Below are positions 19,784-29,210 of a stretch of DNA of 64,000 nt, piece after piece. Origin of the DNA: Streptococcus gallinaceus. Lineage in GTDB: Bacteria; Bacillota; Bacilli; Lactobacillales; Streptococcaceae. How positions within the stretch are numbered: the first letter of the stretch is position 1; each line of letters starts with the position of its first letter. The stretch is taken from the NCBI RefSeq assembly GCF_024170225.1, contig NZ_JALJXU010000003.1, forward strand, positions 213,764 to 277,763. Direction: 5' to 3'. The position numbers and the translations under genes were made by a program. Under the pieces are notes generated by a model. The model saw nothing but the letters and a program-made list of their open reading frames with translations, was not told the DNA's origin and did no database searches.

Positions 19784-20602
19784 TTATAAATCATTCCACT
19801 CAGTGACGGTTTGATAAACTTTTTTAGTCCAATTTTTTAATCCATCCCCATCATACTTCAGATATACTACTCTTGATTTGAGTGAATTTGGAACTATATT
19901 TTCAAATTCTGATCTATTTTGCTCTGGAATCACACAGATAAATAATAAGCCATCTAAGTCCACCTTATCTTTGATTTTAACAAGATGGTAACCATCAAAG
20001 ATAAAGTTGGGCTCCTTCGCTAAATTTTCATAGAGAAAATGAAAGCTGACTCCCGGCACAAACAACTCATTGAGCTCGTTTTCCGTAGGTGCTCGATGGA
20101 GTAAGCGTTCCATTGCAAGCCTGTATCCAGATGTTACATTTGACCAGGCAAACATAATATAGTCAAAGTAATCTGCAGGATCGCTGGCTGCATTCCGAGA
20201 ATCCATTACCAAATCAGTACTAGATTTTTTCAACGCTTGCACCGCAGACAATAGCTTGCCATCAGTAAAAATCTGTTTAGCTGTATCGATAGTAGTTGTG
20301 TGACTGACAAAATCCGATACTAAACAAAGGCTTTCCTCAGTATAAATCGCACTTGATTCTTTGGAGAATGGGAAAAAGGGATATTCAGGAGTATCCTGCG
20401 CGACATAGTCGGTTATCTTCTCCAAAAGTAATTTATTATTGCAAATAATCTCGGTCTTTCGATGATAGTACTTTTCATAGGCAATAAATTTACTTATCCG
20501 ATCAAGTTCTGCCGGATGAATCGTCGGATAATCCTGTAAAGCTATAAAATAAGTCCCGCCCCACTGGATTGTGTAGTTTCCATTTGTAATTTCGATTTTC
20601 AT
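19784..20602 (-). CDS. Uncharacterised 272-aa protein, possible ADP-ribosyltransferase-like fold
   Basis: I do not recognise the family with certainty. It is soluble, with no signal or membrane segments. The middle reads FVSHTTTIDTAKQIFTDGKL, which resembles the H-x-T ... I-x-x-x-G-x-L start of DarT/KptA-type ADP-ribosyltransferases. A DYFDYIMFAWSNV segment follows, and then a GYHLVKIKDKVDLDGLLFICVI stretch where that fold has its last strands. Only the pattern supports this. It is monocistronic, convergent with mutY, and lies next to a decayed locus. No antitoxin gene is adjacent. Could equally be a novel fold. Confidence 0.6.
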   Translation of the reverse strand: MKIEITNGNYTIQWGGTYFIALQDYPTIHPAELDRISKFIAYEKYYHRKTEIICNNKLLLEKITDYVAQDTPEYPFFPFSKESSAIYTEESLCLVSDFVSHTTTIDTAKQIFTDGKLLSAVQALKKSSTDLVMDSRNAASDPADYFDYIMFAWSNVTSGYRLAMERLLHRAPTENELNELFVPGVSFHFLYENLAKEPNFIFDGYHLVKIKDKVDLDGLLFICVIPEQNRSEFENIVPNSLKSRVVYLKYDGDGLKNWTKKVYQTVTEWNDL

Positions 20603-20674
20603 GTCTTGTCTCTCATATGATTATTTTTACCTGATATTAGTTTATTATTTTTTACCAAAATTGCACACAAAAAC

Positions 20675-20703
20675 TTGAAAGCGTTTTAAAAAAGAGATAT
20701 AAT
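20675..20703 (+). promoter_or_regulatory. Strong promoter overlapped by a cre-like site
   Basis: TTGAAA (20675-20680), exactly 17 nt, TATAAT (20698-20703). The 14-mer TGAAAGCGTTTTAA at 20676-20689 is close to the CcpA cre consensus and overlaps the -35 box, a repressing position. Predicted start near 20710. Confidence 0.7.
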
Positions 20704-20951
20704 GTAAGCGAAATGAGGGAGGTGCCCTCATAGGTATTACTTTTCACTCCTTGGTTTTCTGGTCGGTGCTCATCATTGTAGATTTTGGAGGAAAATATCT
20801 AGAGTAGATGATGATAGGCGAGAAAACCTTTGCTTTAAAGGAAGGTTTGTTCTCTAGTGCTCAACTAAAATTCATTTATCTATTGTTTATCATCACTTTA
20901 TTAGCCTTGCTACCCTACTACATCATAAGAAAGGCTAATGCGCTCAAGTAG
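20703..20951 (+). pseudogene. Decayed small membrane-protein locus
   Basis: Downstream of the promoter a perfect GGAGGTG (20718-20724) sits inside a hairpin (ATGAGGG-5 nt-CCCTCAT). One frame then reads a hydrophobic peptide (ITFHSLVFWSVLIIVDFGG) with no ATG, GTG or TTG at the right spacing, and ends at TAG 20805. The same frame restarts at once with ATGATG (20808) and runs 47 codons to 20951, with a transmembrane segment near residues 22-40 (FIYLLFIITLLALLPYYII). This looks like one small membrane protein split by a nonsense mutation and missing its start, or two tiny membrane peptides. Function unknown. Confidence 0.4.
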
Positions 20952-21115
20952 GCTTTACTAGGTCTATTGTTGGTATTCAAAAAAATTTGATCGACAGTTA
21001 CGACTTATTTTAATCATTCATATTTTAGAGTAGGAAAGTTAGATTAGGGGTAGCTAAATACAATTTTAATTATTTATCTTGTTATAGAGAATGAACCTTC
21101 CCATTTAGAAATCCC
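20952..21115. other. AT-rich intergenic stretch
   Basis: Part of the 580-bp gap between the 272-aa gene and pgm. Apart from the decayed ORF before it and two terminators after it, I see no gene or RNA here. Confidence 0.5.
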
Positions 21116-21140
21116 AAAGAGGCGAAAGCCTCTTTTTTTG
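21116..21140 (+). terminator. Rightward terminator after the decayed locus
   Basis: AAAGAGGC-GAAA-GCCTCTTT followed by T; oriented to the + strand, it supports the idea that the upstream promoter once drove a real gene. Confidence 0.8.
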
Positions 21141-21150
21141 TGACTTATCC

Positions 21151-21178
21151 ACCAAAAAAACCACCAAGTGGTGGTTTT
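21151..21178 (-). terminator. pgm terminator
   Basis: On the minus strand AAACCACC-loop-GGTGGTTT followed by a run of T, immediately after the pgm stop. Confidence 0.85.
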
Positions 21179-21182
21179 CATT

Positions 21183-22898
21183 TTATCCAACAAATTCGTT
21201 GATTTCTTTTTCAATAGTTGCGATTTTTGTTTCAGCTTCCTCAAGTGTATCGCCAACCGTTGCAATGTAGAATTTGATTTTTGGTTCTGTACCTGAAGGG
21301 CGGACTGCAAACCAAGAATCATCTGAAAGTGTGTACTTGAGAACGTTACTTGGTGGTGTAGTAAGGCTAGTCACGCCTTGAGCAGAAGTAGCAGTTTGTT
21401 CCAAGAAGTCTTCTGTCAATGCAATTTCAGTTTGGTTAAATTGTTTTGGTGCATTACCACGGAATTTATCCATGATTTTCTTGATTTCAGCTGCACCGTC
21501 CATACCTGAAAGGGTCACAGAAATTGTCTTTTCAGCAAAGTAGCCGTATTCTTTGAAGATTTCGTCAATACCATCAGCCAATGTCAAACCACGAGAACGG
21601 TAGTAAGCAGCAATTTCAGCTACTAAGAGAACAGCTTGGATGGCATCTTTGTCACGGACAAATGGTTTAATCAGGTAGCCAAAGCTTTCTTCAAAACCAA
21701 ACATGTAGGTGTGACTATTTGTATCTTCAAACTCTTGAATTTTTTCAGCGATAAATTTGAAGCCAGTCAAGACGTTAAACATGGTTGCGCCGTAACTTTC
21801 AGCAATCTTCGTCACTAATTCAGTTGAAACGATAGATTTGCAGACAGCTGCATTTTCTGGAAGAGTACCTGCTTGTTTGTGGGCTTCTAAAATGTATTTG
21901 GCCAAGAGTGCACCGATTTGGTTACCAGAGAGGTTCCAGTAAGAACCGTCTGCTTGGCGGATTTCAACACCGACACGGTCAGCATCAGGGTCAGTTGCTA
22001 GAAGGACATCGGCGTCTACTTGACGGCCAAGTTCTTCTGCCATTGCAAATGCTGCCTGGCTTTCTGGGTTTGGAGAAGCAACAGTTGAGAAATCTGGGTC
22101 AGCAGTAGCTTGCGCTTCAACCATTTGAACAGATTCAAAGCCAGCTTGTGCCAAAGCACGACGAGTCAACATTTCGCCTGTACCATGAAGTGGTGTGTAG
22201 ACAATCTTCATATCACGGCCAAATTCTTTAATCAAGTCAGGATTGATGGTGATAGATTTGAGTTCTTCTAAGTAGAGGGCGTCAGTTTCTTCGCCCAAGA
22301 CTTTGATAAGGCCAGATTCTTTTGCAGTTTCAAGGTCAGCTAAAACAACTTCAAATGGATTGTCAATCGCACGAATGTAGTCTGTCAAGGCATCTGCATC
22401 TGCTGGCGGCATTTGTCCACCGTCTTCACCGTAGACCTTGTAGCCGTTAAACTCTTTTGGATTGTGACTTGCAGTAACCATGATACCTGCAACAGCATTG
22501 TAGTGACGCACTGCAAATGATAATTCAGGTGTTGGACGTAGGCTTTCAAAGACATAGGATTGGATGCCGTGAGCTGCCAAGACTTGAGCAGATTCAAATG
22601 CAAACTCTGGTGAGAAGTGACGTGAGTCGTAGGCAATAGCCACACCACGTTTTTTAGCTTCCTCACCTTTAGACTCAACTAATTTTGCCAAGCCTTCTGT
22701 TGCTTGACGAACGACGTAAATATTGATGCGGTTGGTACCAGTACCGATATAGCCACGCATACCTGCTGTACCAAATTCAAGATTTGTGTAGAAGGCATCT
22801 TCTTTTGTCTTTTCGTCCATAGCCAGTAAGTCCTCGCGGAGGTAATCTGGTAAATCTGCGACGTCAAGCCATTTTTGGTAATTTTCTGTATAGGTCAT
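21183..22898 (-). CDS. pgm: Phosphoglucomutase / phospho-sugar mutase
   Basis: 571 aa. Interconverts glucose 6-phosphate and glucose 1-phosphate, feeding capsule, cell-wall teichoic acid and glycogen-like precursors. The phosphoserine loop is TASHNPKEFNGYK, the metal loop is ATDPDADRVGVE, and the sugar-binding loop GFEESFGYL and phosphate-binding loop RPSGTEPKIKFY follow. It is the long PgmA/PgcA type of Firmicutes. RBS aaaggag upstream. A cre-like site lies just downstream of the -10 box, suggesting catabolite control. Monocistronic with its own terminator. Confidence 0.95.
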   Translation of the reverse strand: MTYTENYQKWLDVADLPDYLREDLLAMDEKTKEDAFYTNLEFGTAGMRGYIGTGTNRINIYVVRQATEGLAKLVESKGEEAKKRGVAIAYDSRHFSPEFAFESAQVLAAHGIQSYVFESLRPTPELSFAVRHYNAVAGIMVTASHNPKEFNGYKVYGEDGGQMPPADADALTDYIRAIDNPFEVVLADLETAKESGLIKVLGEETDALYLEELKSITINPDLIKEFGRDMKIVYTPLHGTGEMLTRRALAQAGFESVQMVEAQATADPDFSTVASPNPESQAAFAMAEELGRQVDADVLLATDPDADRVGVEIRQADGSYWNLSGNQIGALLAKYILEAHKQAGTLPENAAVCKSIVSTELVTKIAESYGATMFNVLTGFKFIAEKIQEFEDTNSHTYMFGFEESFGYLIKPFVRDKDAIQAVLLVAEIAAYYRSRGLTLADGIDEIFKEYGYFAEKTISVTLSGMDGAAEIKKIMDKFRGNAPKQFNQTEIALTEDFLEQTATSAQGVTSLTTPPSNVLKYTLSDDSWFAVRPSGTEPKIKFYIATVGDTLEEAETKIATIEKEINEFVG

Positions 22899-22924
22899 GT
22901 ATTTCTCCTTTTTGAAAATATCTT

Positions 22925-22943
22925 GTTAATCGCTTTCATTATA
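22925..22943 (-). promoter_or_regulatory. pgm -10 box with adjacent cre-like site
   Basis: On the minus strand TATAAT (22943-22938) runs into TGAAAGCGATTAAC (22938-22925), which resembles a CcpA cre site except at its last bases. Confidence 0.4.
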
Positions 22944-22954
22944 ACATTTTCAAA

Positions 22955-22986
22955 AGAAAAAAGCACGCTCTCACGTGACTTATTTC
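22955..22986 (-). terminator. Terminator of the coaB-coaC-thrE-panT operon
   Basis: On the minus strand AAGTCACG-TGAGAG-CGTGCTT (one bulged T) followed by TTTTTCTTTT, right after the last gene. Confidence 0.7.
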
Positions 22987-22987
22987 C

Positions 22988-23557
22988 TTATTTTTTTAGT
23001 TTTAACATATTTGGCACGATGGCAAGGGTCAAAGCTGCTGAAATCACCATTTCTGCAATAGCATTTGTGCCGATAATTCCTGCCAACATCAGTTGGATAT
23101 TGCCATTGTAGACGGATGAAAAGAGGATAAAAATTCCACCGAGTACAAAAACAGTATTGGTCATAGAACCAATGGCACCTGCAAGAAGAAGTCCACCTTT
23201 ATTTTTAAGCATTTTATAGGTGAAGTAAGGGGTAATCCCAATTAAAACGCGAGGCACAACTGCAATAACGAGTGACCAGAAATTCCCATTTGGAACAAAA
23301 GGGGTGAAAAGATAGCTCGTCGGTAAAAACAAGATTGTATTTGTGACCATACTAATCACTCCCATAAGTCCACCCAATGTAGCGCCGATACGCGGTCCAT
23401 AAAGAATAGAAGCAATAATCACCGGTACATGCACCAGGGTTGGCTTGATAGGAAATGGTAGTAGGTTAAAAATAACCGAGCTCAACAGATGGATAACCAA
23501 CATAACTGCAAAGAAAATGGCAATAGTAGCTACTTGATTTGATTTATTTTGTTTCAC
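22988..23557 (-). CDS. panT: ECF transporter S component, probably pantothenate-specific
   Basis: 189 aa, about six transmembrane helices, starting at GTG 23557 with AAGGAG upstream. It has the features of an ECF substrate-binding subunit: a short basic N-terminus, AIFFAVMLVIHLLSS in helix 1 and an LYGPRIGATLGGLMGV segment. Such subunits share the EcfA-EcfA'-EcfT energising module encoded elsewhere. The gene lies after coaB and coaC, which use phosphopantothenate, so pantothenate is the likely substrate, and comparative genomics names such streptococcal genes panT. Substrate assignment is from context. Confidence 0.8.
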   Translation of the reverse strand: MKQNKSNQVATIAIFFAVMLVIHLLSSVIFNLLPFPIKPTLVHVPVIIASILYGPRIGATLGGLMGVISMVTNTILFLPTSYLFTPFVPNGNFWSLVIAVVPRVLIGITPYFTYKMLKNKGGLLLAGAIGSMTNTVFVLGGIFILFSSVYNGNIQLMLAGIIGTNAIAEMVISAALTLAIVPNMLKLKK

Positions 23558-23589
23558 AATATACTCCTTAAAATGAAGATAAACAGGTC

Positions 23590-24849
23590 TTACCCTTGTT
23601 TTTGGGCAAAAAAGCGGGGATAATTTGTCGAAAATTGCTGCACAATGCCGATAGCAATAGCGATTGTAAAGGCTGTGATGAAGCTGATGCGCAAATATTC
23701 TACAGCCAAAGTATCTGCACCAGTCAATACGAAATAAACAGCCCGGTAGAAGCTCAATCCAGGAATAAGCGGAAAAATGCTAGTAGATAAAAATAAAGTC
23801 ATCGGGCATTTTTTACGCACAGCCAACCAACGGGAACAAAAGGCCACCATCAGACTGGAAAAAAAGACGGCCAGGGCATCTATGTGATGGTACTCAAAGA
23901 TAAGCAAATAGACCAGCCAAGAAAGACCGCTTAAGATACCGATGTAGACTAGATAACGCTTGGGAACGTGGTAAAGTAGGGCAAATGCGACTGTACCAAC
24001 TGCAGCTGTTAGGGCACGAATCACAAAATCCATTGGAGTTGCAATCGTGCTAGTAAATGCTGCGGTCATCTGCTCAGCAAAAGGAAGAGCTTCAAGCACG
24101 GTCACCACACCAACGGAAAGTGAAATACAAGATAACAAGGCAGACATGAGTAAGGTCAACCCTGTCGAATAATTGTTTTGAGAAAATTCACGGATAGAAT
24201 TGACAAAAAATGCTCCTGGTATCAAGGTCATCAGTGCACCTAGTACAATTGGTCCCAAGTGCTGTCCGACATGCAAATAAAGCAATAAACTGGCAGAAAG
24301 CGTGATAACCGCACTTCCGATAATGGTATGAATAAATCCAGCATGAATTTTGGGAGAGATGAGATGATAGACAAGCCCTAAAATCAATCCTGTCATGGCA
24401 GATGCAAGTGCGTCGAGAAAACCACTTCCAAGCGCCATTGAAAATCCACCTGCACCCAAGAAATAGGCAAATAAAGTCAGTAACAAAGACTGTTTTGGAA
24501 AATGTTCAATCCTGTCTAACCGCTGTGAAATATCCTCTAAGTCAGATACCTCTCCTTTGACGATTTGGCGTGATAGAGCATTAACCGCTTCTAATTTCCC
24601 CATATGGATGGATACGTCTTTTGTAGTATAGGCCTTACCTAGATGATTGTCTTCCTTGTCCAAACCAGAAGTGATGATTCCTTGATTGACCACATAAGTT
24701 TCAAAATTTTGGATGCCAAGTCGAGCCGCAATCCGTTTCATGGTATCTTCGATACGGTAGATTTCAGCGCCGCTTTCCATGAGCAATTCTCCTACCCAAA
24801 CGACAACTTCCATCGCAGTGGTTTCGGTTTTAATTCTCATTTTTGACAT
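23590..24849 (-). CDS. ThrE-type threonine/serine exporter family protein
   Basis: 419 aa from ATG 24849 (MSKMRIKTETTAMEVV); another ATG lies 9 bp downstream at 24840, and a longer frame reaching 24915 is not supported. The N-terminal DUF1212 domain has cytosolic residues then helices; the C-terminal DUF3815-like helices are fused, giving about ten transmembrane segments. Homologues export threonine and serine. The motif ESGAEIYRIEDTM near residues 25-37 is typical. The start overlaps the coaC stop, so they are translationally coupled. The reason for placing an amino-acid exporter among CoA genes is unclear. Confidence 0.85.
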   Translation of the reverse strand: MSKMRIKTETTAMEVVVWVGELLMESGAEIYRIEDTMKRIAARLGIQNFETYVVNQGIITSGLDKEDNHLGKAYTTKDVSIHMGKLEAVNALSRQIVKGEVSDLEDISQRLDRIEHFPKQSLLLTLFAYFLGAGGFSMALGSGFLDALASAMTGLILGLVYHLISPKIHAGFIHTIIGSAVITLSASLLLYLHVGQHLGPIVLGALMTLIPGAFFVNSIREFSQNNYSTGLTLLMSALLSCISLSVGVVTVLEALPFAEQMTAAFTSTIATPMDFVIRALTAAVGTVAFALLYHVPKRYLVYIGILSGLSWLVYLLIFEYHHIDALAVFFSSLMVAFCSRWLAVRKKCPMTLFLSTSIFPLIPGLSFYRAVYFVLTGADTLAVEYLRISFITAFTIAIAIGIVQQFSTNYPRFFAQKQG

Positions 24850-25379
24850 CGTTGTTGAACCTCGTCTAGGATGGTATCGATTGTCGCTAAAGCTCCCGTC
24901 CCAAAGTCGCCACAAGCCAGCAAGGATTCGCGTGGCTTAATTTCTTCAAAGCCATAAGAACGAAGTAGCTGTAGATTGTGTTGACTTGCAGGATTAAGGT
25001 ACATGTTGGTGTTCATGGCAGGTGCAATTAATTTTGGGACACCCATTGGCAAAGCCAAGGCGACCGCCGTCACAATGTTATCTGCCATCCCATGGGCCAA
25101 TTTGGCTAAGGTATTGGCAGACAAAGGTGCAACTAAAAACAAATCTGTATTTTTTGCTAAGTCAATATGCTTGATAGAAGACGGGTCTTCTTCTTGCATG
25201 ATATCAGTATGAACTGGATTTTTTGTTAAAGACTGTAGAGTAAGTGGGCTGATAAATTGTGTGGCTGACCGGCTCATCAGTACAGTAACCTCATGCCCTA
25301 ACTTGGTCAATTCATTACTTAAATCAGCTGCCTTATAGGCCGAAATCGATCCCGTTACAGCTAGTGTGATACGTGCCAT
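24837..25379 (-). CDS. coaC: Phosphopantothenoylcysteine decarboxylase
   Basis: 180 aa, flavoprotein of the HFCD family. Decarboxylates 4'-phosphopantothenoylcysteine to 4'-phosphopantetheine. Motifs: TGSISAYKAADL at the N-terminus (flavin phosphate), the active-site His in SIKHIDLAKN, APLSANTLAKLAHGMADN, and PAMNTNMY with the catalytic Asn. Encoded separately from coaB, unlike the fused coaBC of most bacteria; the split is typical of streptococci. 2 bp gap to coaB. Confidence 0.93.
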   Translation of the reverse strand: MARITLAVTGSISAYKAADLSNELTKLGHEVTVLMSRSATQFISPLTLQSLTKNPVHTDIMQEEDPSSIKHIDLAKNTDLFLVAPLSANTLAKLAHGMADNIVTAVALALPMGVPKLIAPAMNTNMYLNPASQHNLQLLRSYGFEEIKPRESLLACGDFGTGALATIDTILDEVQQRCQK

Positions 25380-25381
25380 GA

Positions 25382-26068
25382 TTACCTCTTTTCTAAGACG
25401 AGCTTGAGGAGGAGTTGAGCGATTTCTTCTTTTGTTGAAGCCAGCTGCTCAGTTTCTTTATCAACTAAAAATGCCTTGTGACCTTCCGAATTGATGTCTC
25501 GTAAATCATTAGCAACGATATAGTCAGCCTTATTTTTCGCCAGACTCTCACGCGTCACAGCAAATAATTCTTCTTTGCTGACATCCACTAGTAACTTGAA
25601 ACCAATCAGCTGAATGGCTGGATTCCATTCCTTGACTTTCGAGATGACCTTTGGTGTTTTTTTGAGAAACAGAACTTGATAGTCGTTTTGAGAAGAAATC
25701 TTGGTTTCTGTATTGGATTTGGTCAGTAAATCACGAATCTTGTTCGTCTGCTCGACTTCATCCAGACCAGTCATGTAGACTGGTGTGTAGTCAGATACAG
25801 CCATGCTATGAATGAGCACATCATGTTCTTTGACAAGTGGCTCGAGACTACTTTGTAGACTTTCCACATTGGAGATTTCTACTATATGAAGAAGTGGGTG
25901 TGGCTGCGGTTTGACGGCATGCTTGGTAGTGACCAAGGTGACAGGGAAATTTGCCTCTAGAAATGTCTCAGCAATGATCTTCCCAAGCTGGCCTGTTGAA
26001 TGATTTGTAATGGCGCGAACCTGGTCGATGGATTCGTTTGTTCCGCCTGAAGTAATCAAAATTTTCAT
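25382..26068 (-). CDS. coaB: Phosphopantothenate-cysteine ligase
   Basis: 228 aa from the internal ATG 26068 (MKILITSGGTNESID), which fits family starts; a longer frame to 26113 is unlikely. Joins cysteine to phosphopantothenate using CTP. Rossmann-like start, then ITNHSTGQLG for nucleotide binding and the NKI(R) dimerisation-strand motif seen as NKIRDL. First gene of the coaB-coaC-thrE-panT operon. The ribosome binding site is weak. Confidence 0.92.
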   Translation of the reverse strand: MKILITSGGTNESIDQVRAITNHSTGQLGKIIAETFLEANFPVTLVTTKHAVKPQPHPLLHIVEISNVESLQSSLEPLVKEHDVLIHSMAVSDYTPVYMTGLDEVEQTNKIRDLLTKSNTETKISSQNDYQVLFLKKTPKVISKVKEWNPAIQLIGFKLLVDVSKEELFAVTRESLAKNKADYIVANDLRDINSEGHKAFLVDKETEQLASTKEEIAQLLLKLVLEKR

Positions 26069-26264
26069 GTTCTTATTGTACAAGAATTTATGATTTTCGT
26101 AAAGTTTTAGCAACCTCTTACAAAGGCGAATAAAACAGTATGATATTTTCTTAACTTTTTACAAAAATAGGTAAAAAGCGGACGTTTTATTTTTTATATA
26201 CAAAATACGTGCAATAAAAACGAATATCTGTTATGATAAGACTATCTTATTGTGAGGTGATAGA

Positions 26265-27935
26265 ATGAAAACGGATATTGAAATCGCACAAAGTGTTCCC
26301 TTAAAGCCGATTACAGAGGTTGTAGCACCATTAGGTATTGCCTTTGATGATATTGAGCTTTACGGTAAGTACAAAGCAAAATTAACCTTTGATAAAATTA
26401 AAGCTGTTCAAAAAAATCCTGTTGGAAAACTGATTTTAGTCACAGCTATCAATCCAACGCCTGCCGGTGAAGGTAAATCTACCATGAGTATCGGCTTGGC
26501 GGACGCCCTCAATAAAATTGGCAAGAAAACCATGATTGCCCTACGGGAACCATCACTCGGTCCTGTCATGGGGATTAAGGGAGGCGCAGCTGGTGGCGGC
26601 TATGCACAAGTTCTTCCGATGGAAGACATCAATCTCCACTTTACAGGAGACATGCATGCTATCACGACAGCTCATAACGCTTTGTCAGCCTTGATTGACA
26701 ATCATCTCCACCAAGGAAATGAACTTGGTATCGATCAACGACGGATTATCTGGAAACGAGTAGTTGATTTGAATGACCGCGCTCTGCGTCATGTGACCGT
26801 AGGACTTGGCGGTCCGCTAAACGGTATTCCACGTGAAGACGGTTTTGATATTACAGTGGCTTCAGAAATTATGGCCATCCTTTGCTTAGCAACGGATTTA
26901 GCTGATTTGAAGAAACGCTTGGCTAACATTGTCATTGGCTATCGTTATGACCGCAGTCCAGTTTATGTCCGAGATTTGCAAGTAGAAGGAGCCCTGACAC
27001 TCATTCTAAAAGACGCTATCAAGCCAAACTTGGTGCAAACTATCTATGGAACGCCAGCATTTGTTCACGGTGGTCCTTTTGCCAATATTGCCCATGGATG
27101 TAACTCTGTCTTGGCAACTGCAACAGCTCTTCGTTTAGCAGACTATGTGGTGACAGAGGCTGGATTTGGAGCGGATCTTGGTGCAGAGAAATTCTTGGAT
27201 ATCAAAACACCAAATCTACCAACCACACCAGATGCCATTGTCGTAGTGGCAACCCTTCGTGCACTGAAAATGAATGGCGGTATCGTTAAGGAAGATTTGA
27301 GTCTAGAAAATGTTGCGGCTGTAAAAGAAGGTTTTGCCAACTTGGCTCAGCACGTGGAAAATATGCGCAAATACGGTGTTCCCGTTGTCGTGGCTATCAA
27401 TGAATTTGTAGCAGATACCCAAGCAGAAATTGCCCAACTTCGTGAACTGTGTGCGGCTATCGATGTCCCTGTTGAATTAGCTAGCGTTTGGGCCGACGGC
27501 GCTGAAGGTGGTGTGGCGTTAGCCCAAACGGTTGTAAAAACAATTGATGCGACACCGTCAGACTACAAGCGTCTCTATGACGACTCTCAGTCAATCGAGG
27601 AAAAAATTGCGACAGTAGCGCGTGAAATCTATCGTGCTGACAAGGTCGTTTTCGAAAAGAAAGCTAAGACACAAATTGCACAAATCGTGAAAAATGGTTG
27701 GGACAACTTACCAGTTTGTATGGCTAAAACCCAATACAGTTTCTCAGACGACCCAACTCTTCTCGGTGCACCAAGAGGATTTGAAGTTACGATTCGTGAG
27801 GTCGTACCGAAGCTGGGAGCGGGCTTCATCGTTGCTCTTACTGGAGATGTCATGACCATGCCAGGACTTCCTAAAAAACCAGCCGCTCTCAATATGGATG
27901 TGGCAGAAGACGGCACAGCGCTCGGTTTATTCTAA
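26265..27935 (+). CDS. fhs: Formate-tetrahydrofolate ligase
   Basis: 556 aa. Makes 10-formyl-THF from formate, THF and ATP for purine and formyl-Met synthesis; homotetramer in relatives. The ATP-binding P-loop is [10 protein letters not shown] (about residues 64-73), followed by [25 protein letters not shown], a hallmark of the family. Good RBS (GAGGTG). The upstream region has two CGAATA-containing motifs that only weakly resemble PurR boxes. Monocistronic; ends in a clear terminator. Confidence 0.97.
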   Translation: MKTDIEIAQSVPLKPITEVVAPLGIAFDDIELYGKYKAKLTFDKIKAVQKNPVGKLILVTAINPTPAGEGKSTMSIGLADALNKIGKKTMIALREPSLGPVMGIKGGAAGGGYAQVLPMEDINLHFTGDMHAITTAHNALSALIDNHLHQGNELGIDQRRIIWKRVVDLNDRALRHVTVGLGGPLNGIPREDGFDITVASEIMAILCLATDLADLKKRLANIVIGYRYDRSPVYVRDLQVEGALTLILKDAIKPNLVQTIYGTPAFVHGGPFANIAHGCNSVLATATALRLADYVVTEAGFGADLGAEKFLDIKTPNLPTTPDAIVVVATLRALKMNGGIVKEDLSLENVAAVKEGFANLAQHVENMRKYGVPVVVAINEFVADTQAEIAQLRELCAAIDVPVELASVWADGAEGGVALAQTVVKTIDATPSDYKRLYDDSQSIEEKIATVAREIYRADKVVFEKKAKTQIAQIVKNGWDNLPVCMAKTQYSFSDDPTLLGAPRGFEVTIREVVPKLGAGFIVALTGDVMTMPGLPKKPAALNMDVAEDGTALGLF

Positions 27936-27946
27936 ATCAGATACAG

Positions 27947-27978
27947 CAAAGTTGGTTTATTCCAGCTTTGTTTTTTTA
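27947..27978 (+). terminator. fhs terminator
   Basis: CAAAGTTGG-6 nt-CCAGCTTTG then seven T. Confidence 0.85.
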
Positions 27979-28107
27979 TACTAAATCTAATCTGCCGAGC
28001 TATCCTCTATAAATTATAGAAATGCAGGAATTTTCTGAAAAATCCCTTTTGTTTTGAAAAAAAATATAGTATAATTGTATAAATTTAATTTTGAAAGAGG
28101 TAACCTT

Positions 28108-29184
28108 ATGGCTTATACAGTTGCAGTTGTTGGTGCTACAGGCGCAGTTGGCGCACAGATGATTAAAATGTTGGAAGAATCAACACTTCCTATCGAAAAA
28201 GTACGTTTTTTGGCGTCTTCTCGCTCAGCTGGTAAGACATTGCAATTTAAAGGACAAGATATTGTCATCGAAGAAACGACAGAAGATACTTTTGGCGGGG
28301 TCGATATCGCGCTTTTCTCTGCTGGTGGCTCTACCTCTGCAAAATACGCTCCATATGCGGTCAAAGCAGGAGCAGTTGTCGTGGATAATACTTCTTATTT
28401 CCGTCAAAATCCTGATGTCCCTTTGGTTGTGCCTGAAGTCAACGCCCATGCACTCGATGCCCATAATGGCATTATCGCTTGTCCAAACTGTTCAACGATT
28501 CAAATGATGGTAGCTTTGGAGCCAGTTCGTCAAAAATGGGGCTTGGACCGTATCATCGTATCGACTTATCAAGCCGTATCAGGTGCTGGTATGGGTGCTA
28601 TCTTGGAAACACAAGCTCAACTCCGCTCAGTCTTAAATGACGGTGTCAATCCAAAAGATGTTGAAGCAACTATTCTCCCATCAGGCGGCGACAAAAAACA
28701 TTATCCAATCGCCTTCAATGCTCTTCCACAAATCGACGTCTTCACTGACAACGACTACACTTACGAAGAAATGAAAATGACAAAAGAAACCAAGAAAATT
28801 ATGGAAGACGACAGCATTGCTGTATCAGCAACCTGTGTCCGCATTCCAGTTTTGTCTGCCCATTCTGAGTCTGTTTATATCGAAACAAAAGAAGTGGCAC
28901 CAATTGAGGAAGTCAAAGCGGCCATTGCGGCCTTCCCAGGTGCAGTACTAGAGGACGACGTCGCTCACCAAATCTACCCTCAGGCTATCAATGCTGTTGG
29001 AAGTCGTGATACTTTTGTTGGTCGTATCCGTAAAGACCTTGATGCAGAAAAAGGAATCCACATGTGGGTCGTTTCCGACAACTTGCTAAAAGGCGCTGCT
29101 TGGAATTCTGTTCAAATCGCAGAAACTCTTCACGAACGTGGCTTAGTCCGCCCAACTACTGACTTAAAATTTGAATTAAAATAA
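28108..29184 (+). CDS. asd: Aspartate-semialdehyde dehydrogenase
   Basis: 358 aa from ATG 28108 (aaagagg 7 nt upstream); an earlier in-frame start at 28075 would lie over the -10 box. Reduces aspartyl phosphate to aspartate semialdehyde for lysine/DAP, threonine and methionine. NADP-binding [10 protein letters not shown] (residues 9-18), catalytic Cys in CPNCSTIQM, and the active-site His in [13 protein letters not shown] context further on. TATAAT at 28070-28075. Forms an operon with dapA 26 bp downstream. Confidence 0.96.
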   Translation: MAYTVAVVGATGAVGAQMIKMLEESTLPIEKVRFLASSRSAGKTLQFKGQDIVIEETTEDTFGGVDIALFSAGGSTSAKYAPYAVKAGAVVVDNTSYFRQNPDVPLVVPEVNAHALDAHNGIIACPNCSTIQMMVALEPVRQKWGLDRIIVSTYQAVSGAGMGAILETQAQLRSVLNDGVNPKDVEATILPSGGDKKHYPIAFNALPQIDVFTDNDYTYEEMKMTKETKKIMEDDSIAVSATCVRIPVLSAHSESVYIETKEVAPIEEVKAAIAAFPGAVLEDDVAHQIYPQAINAVGSRDTFVGRIRKDLDAEKGIHMWVVSDNLLKGAAWNSVQIAETLHERGLVRPTTDLKFELK

Positions 29185-29210
29185 GCGAAAGCTATTTGGA
29201 AAGGATGCCT

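Noticed and set aside
20603..21182. tRNA or small stable RNA in the 580-bp gap
   Set aside because: No cloverleaf or known RNA structure could be drawn; only a promoter, a decayed ORF and terminators were found.
24850..24915. N-terminal extension of the ThrE-type protein
   Set aside because: The upstream 22 codons overlap coaC, have no ribosome binding site, and do not resemble family N-termini; the start at 24849 is preferred.
26217..26229. AACGAATA upstream of fhs as a ComX box
   Set aside because: One mismatch to the cin-box but no preceding T-run, wrong spacing relative to the TATGAT -10 box, and fhs is a housekeeping gene.
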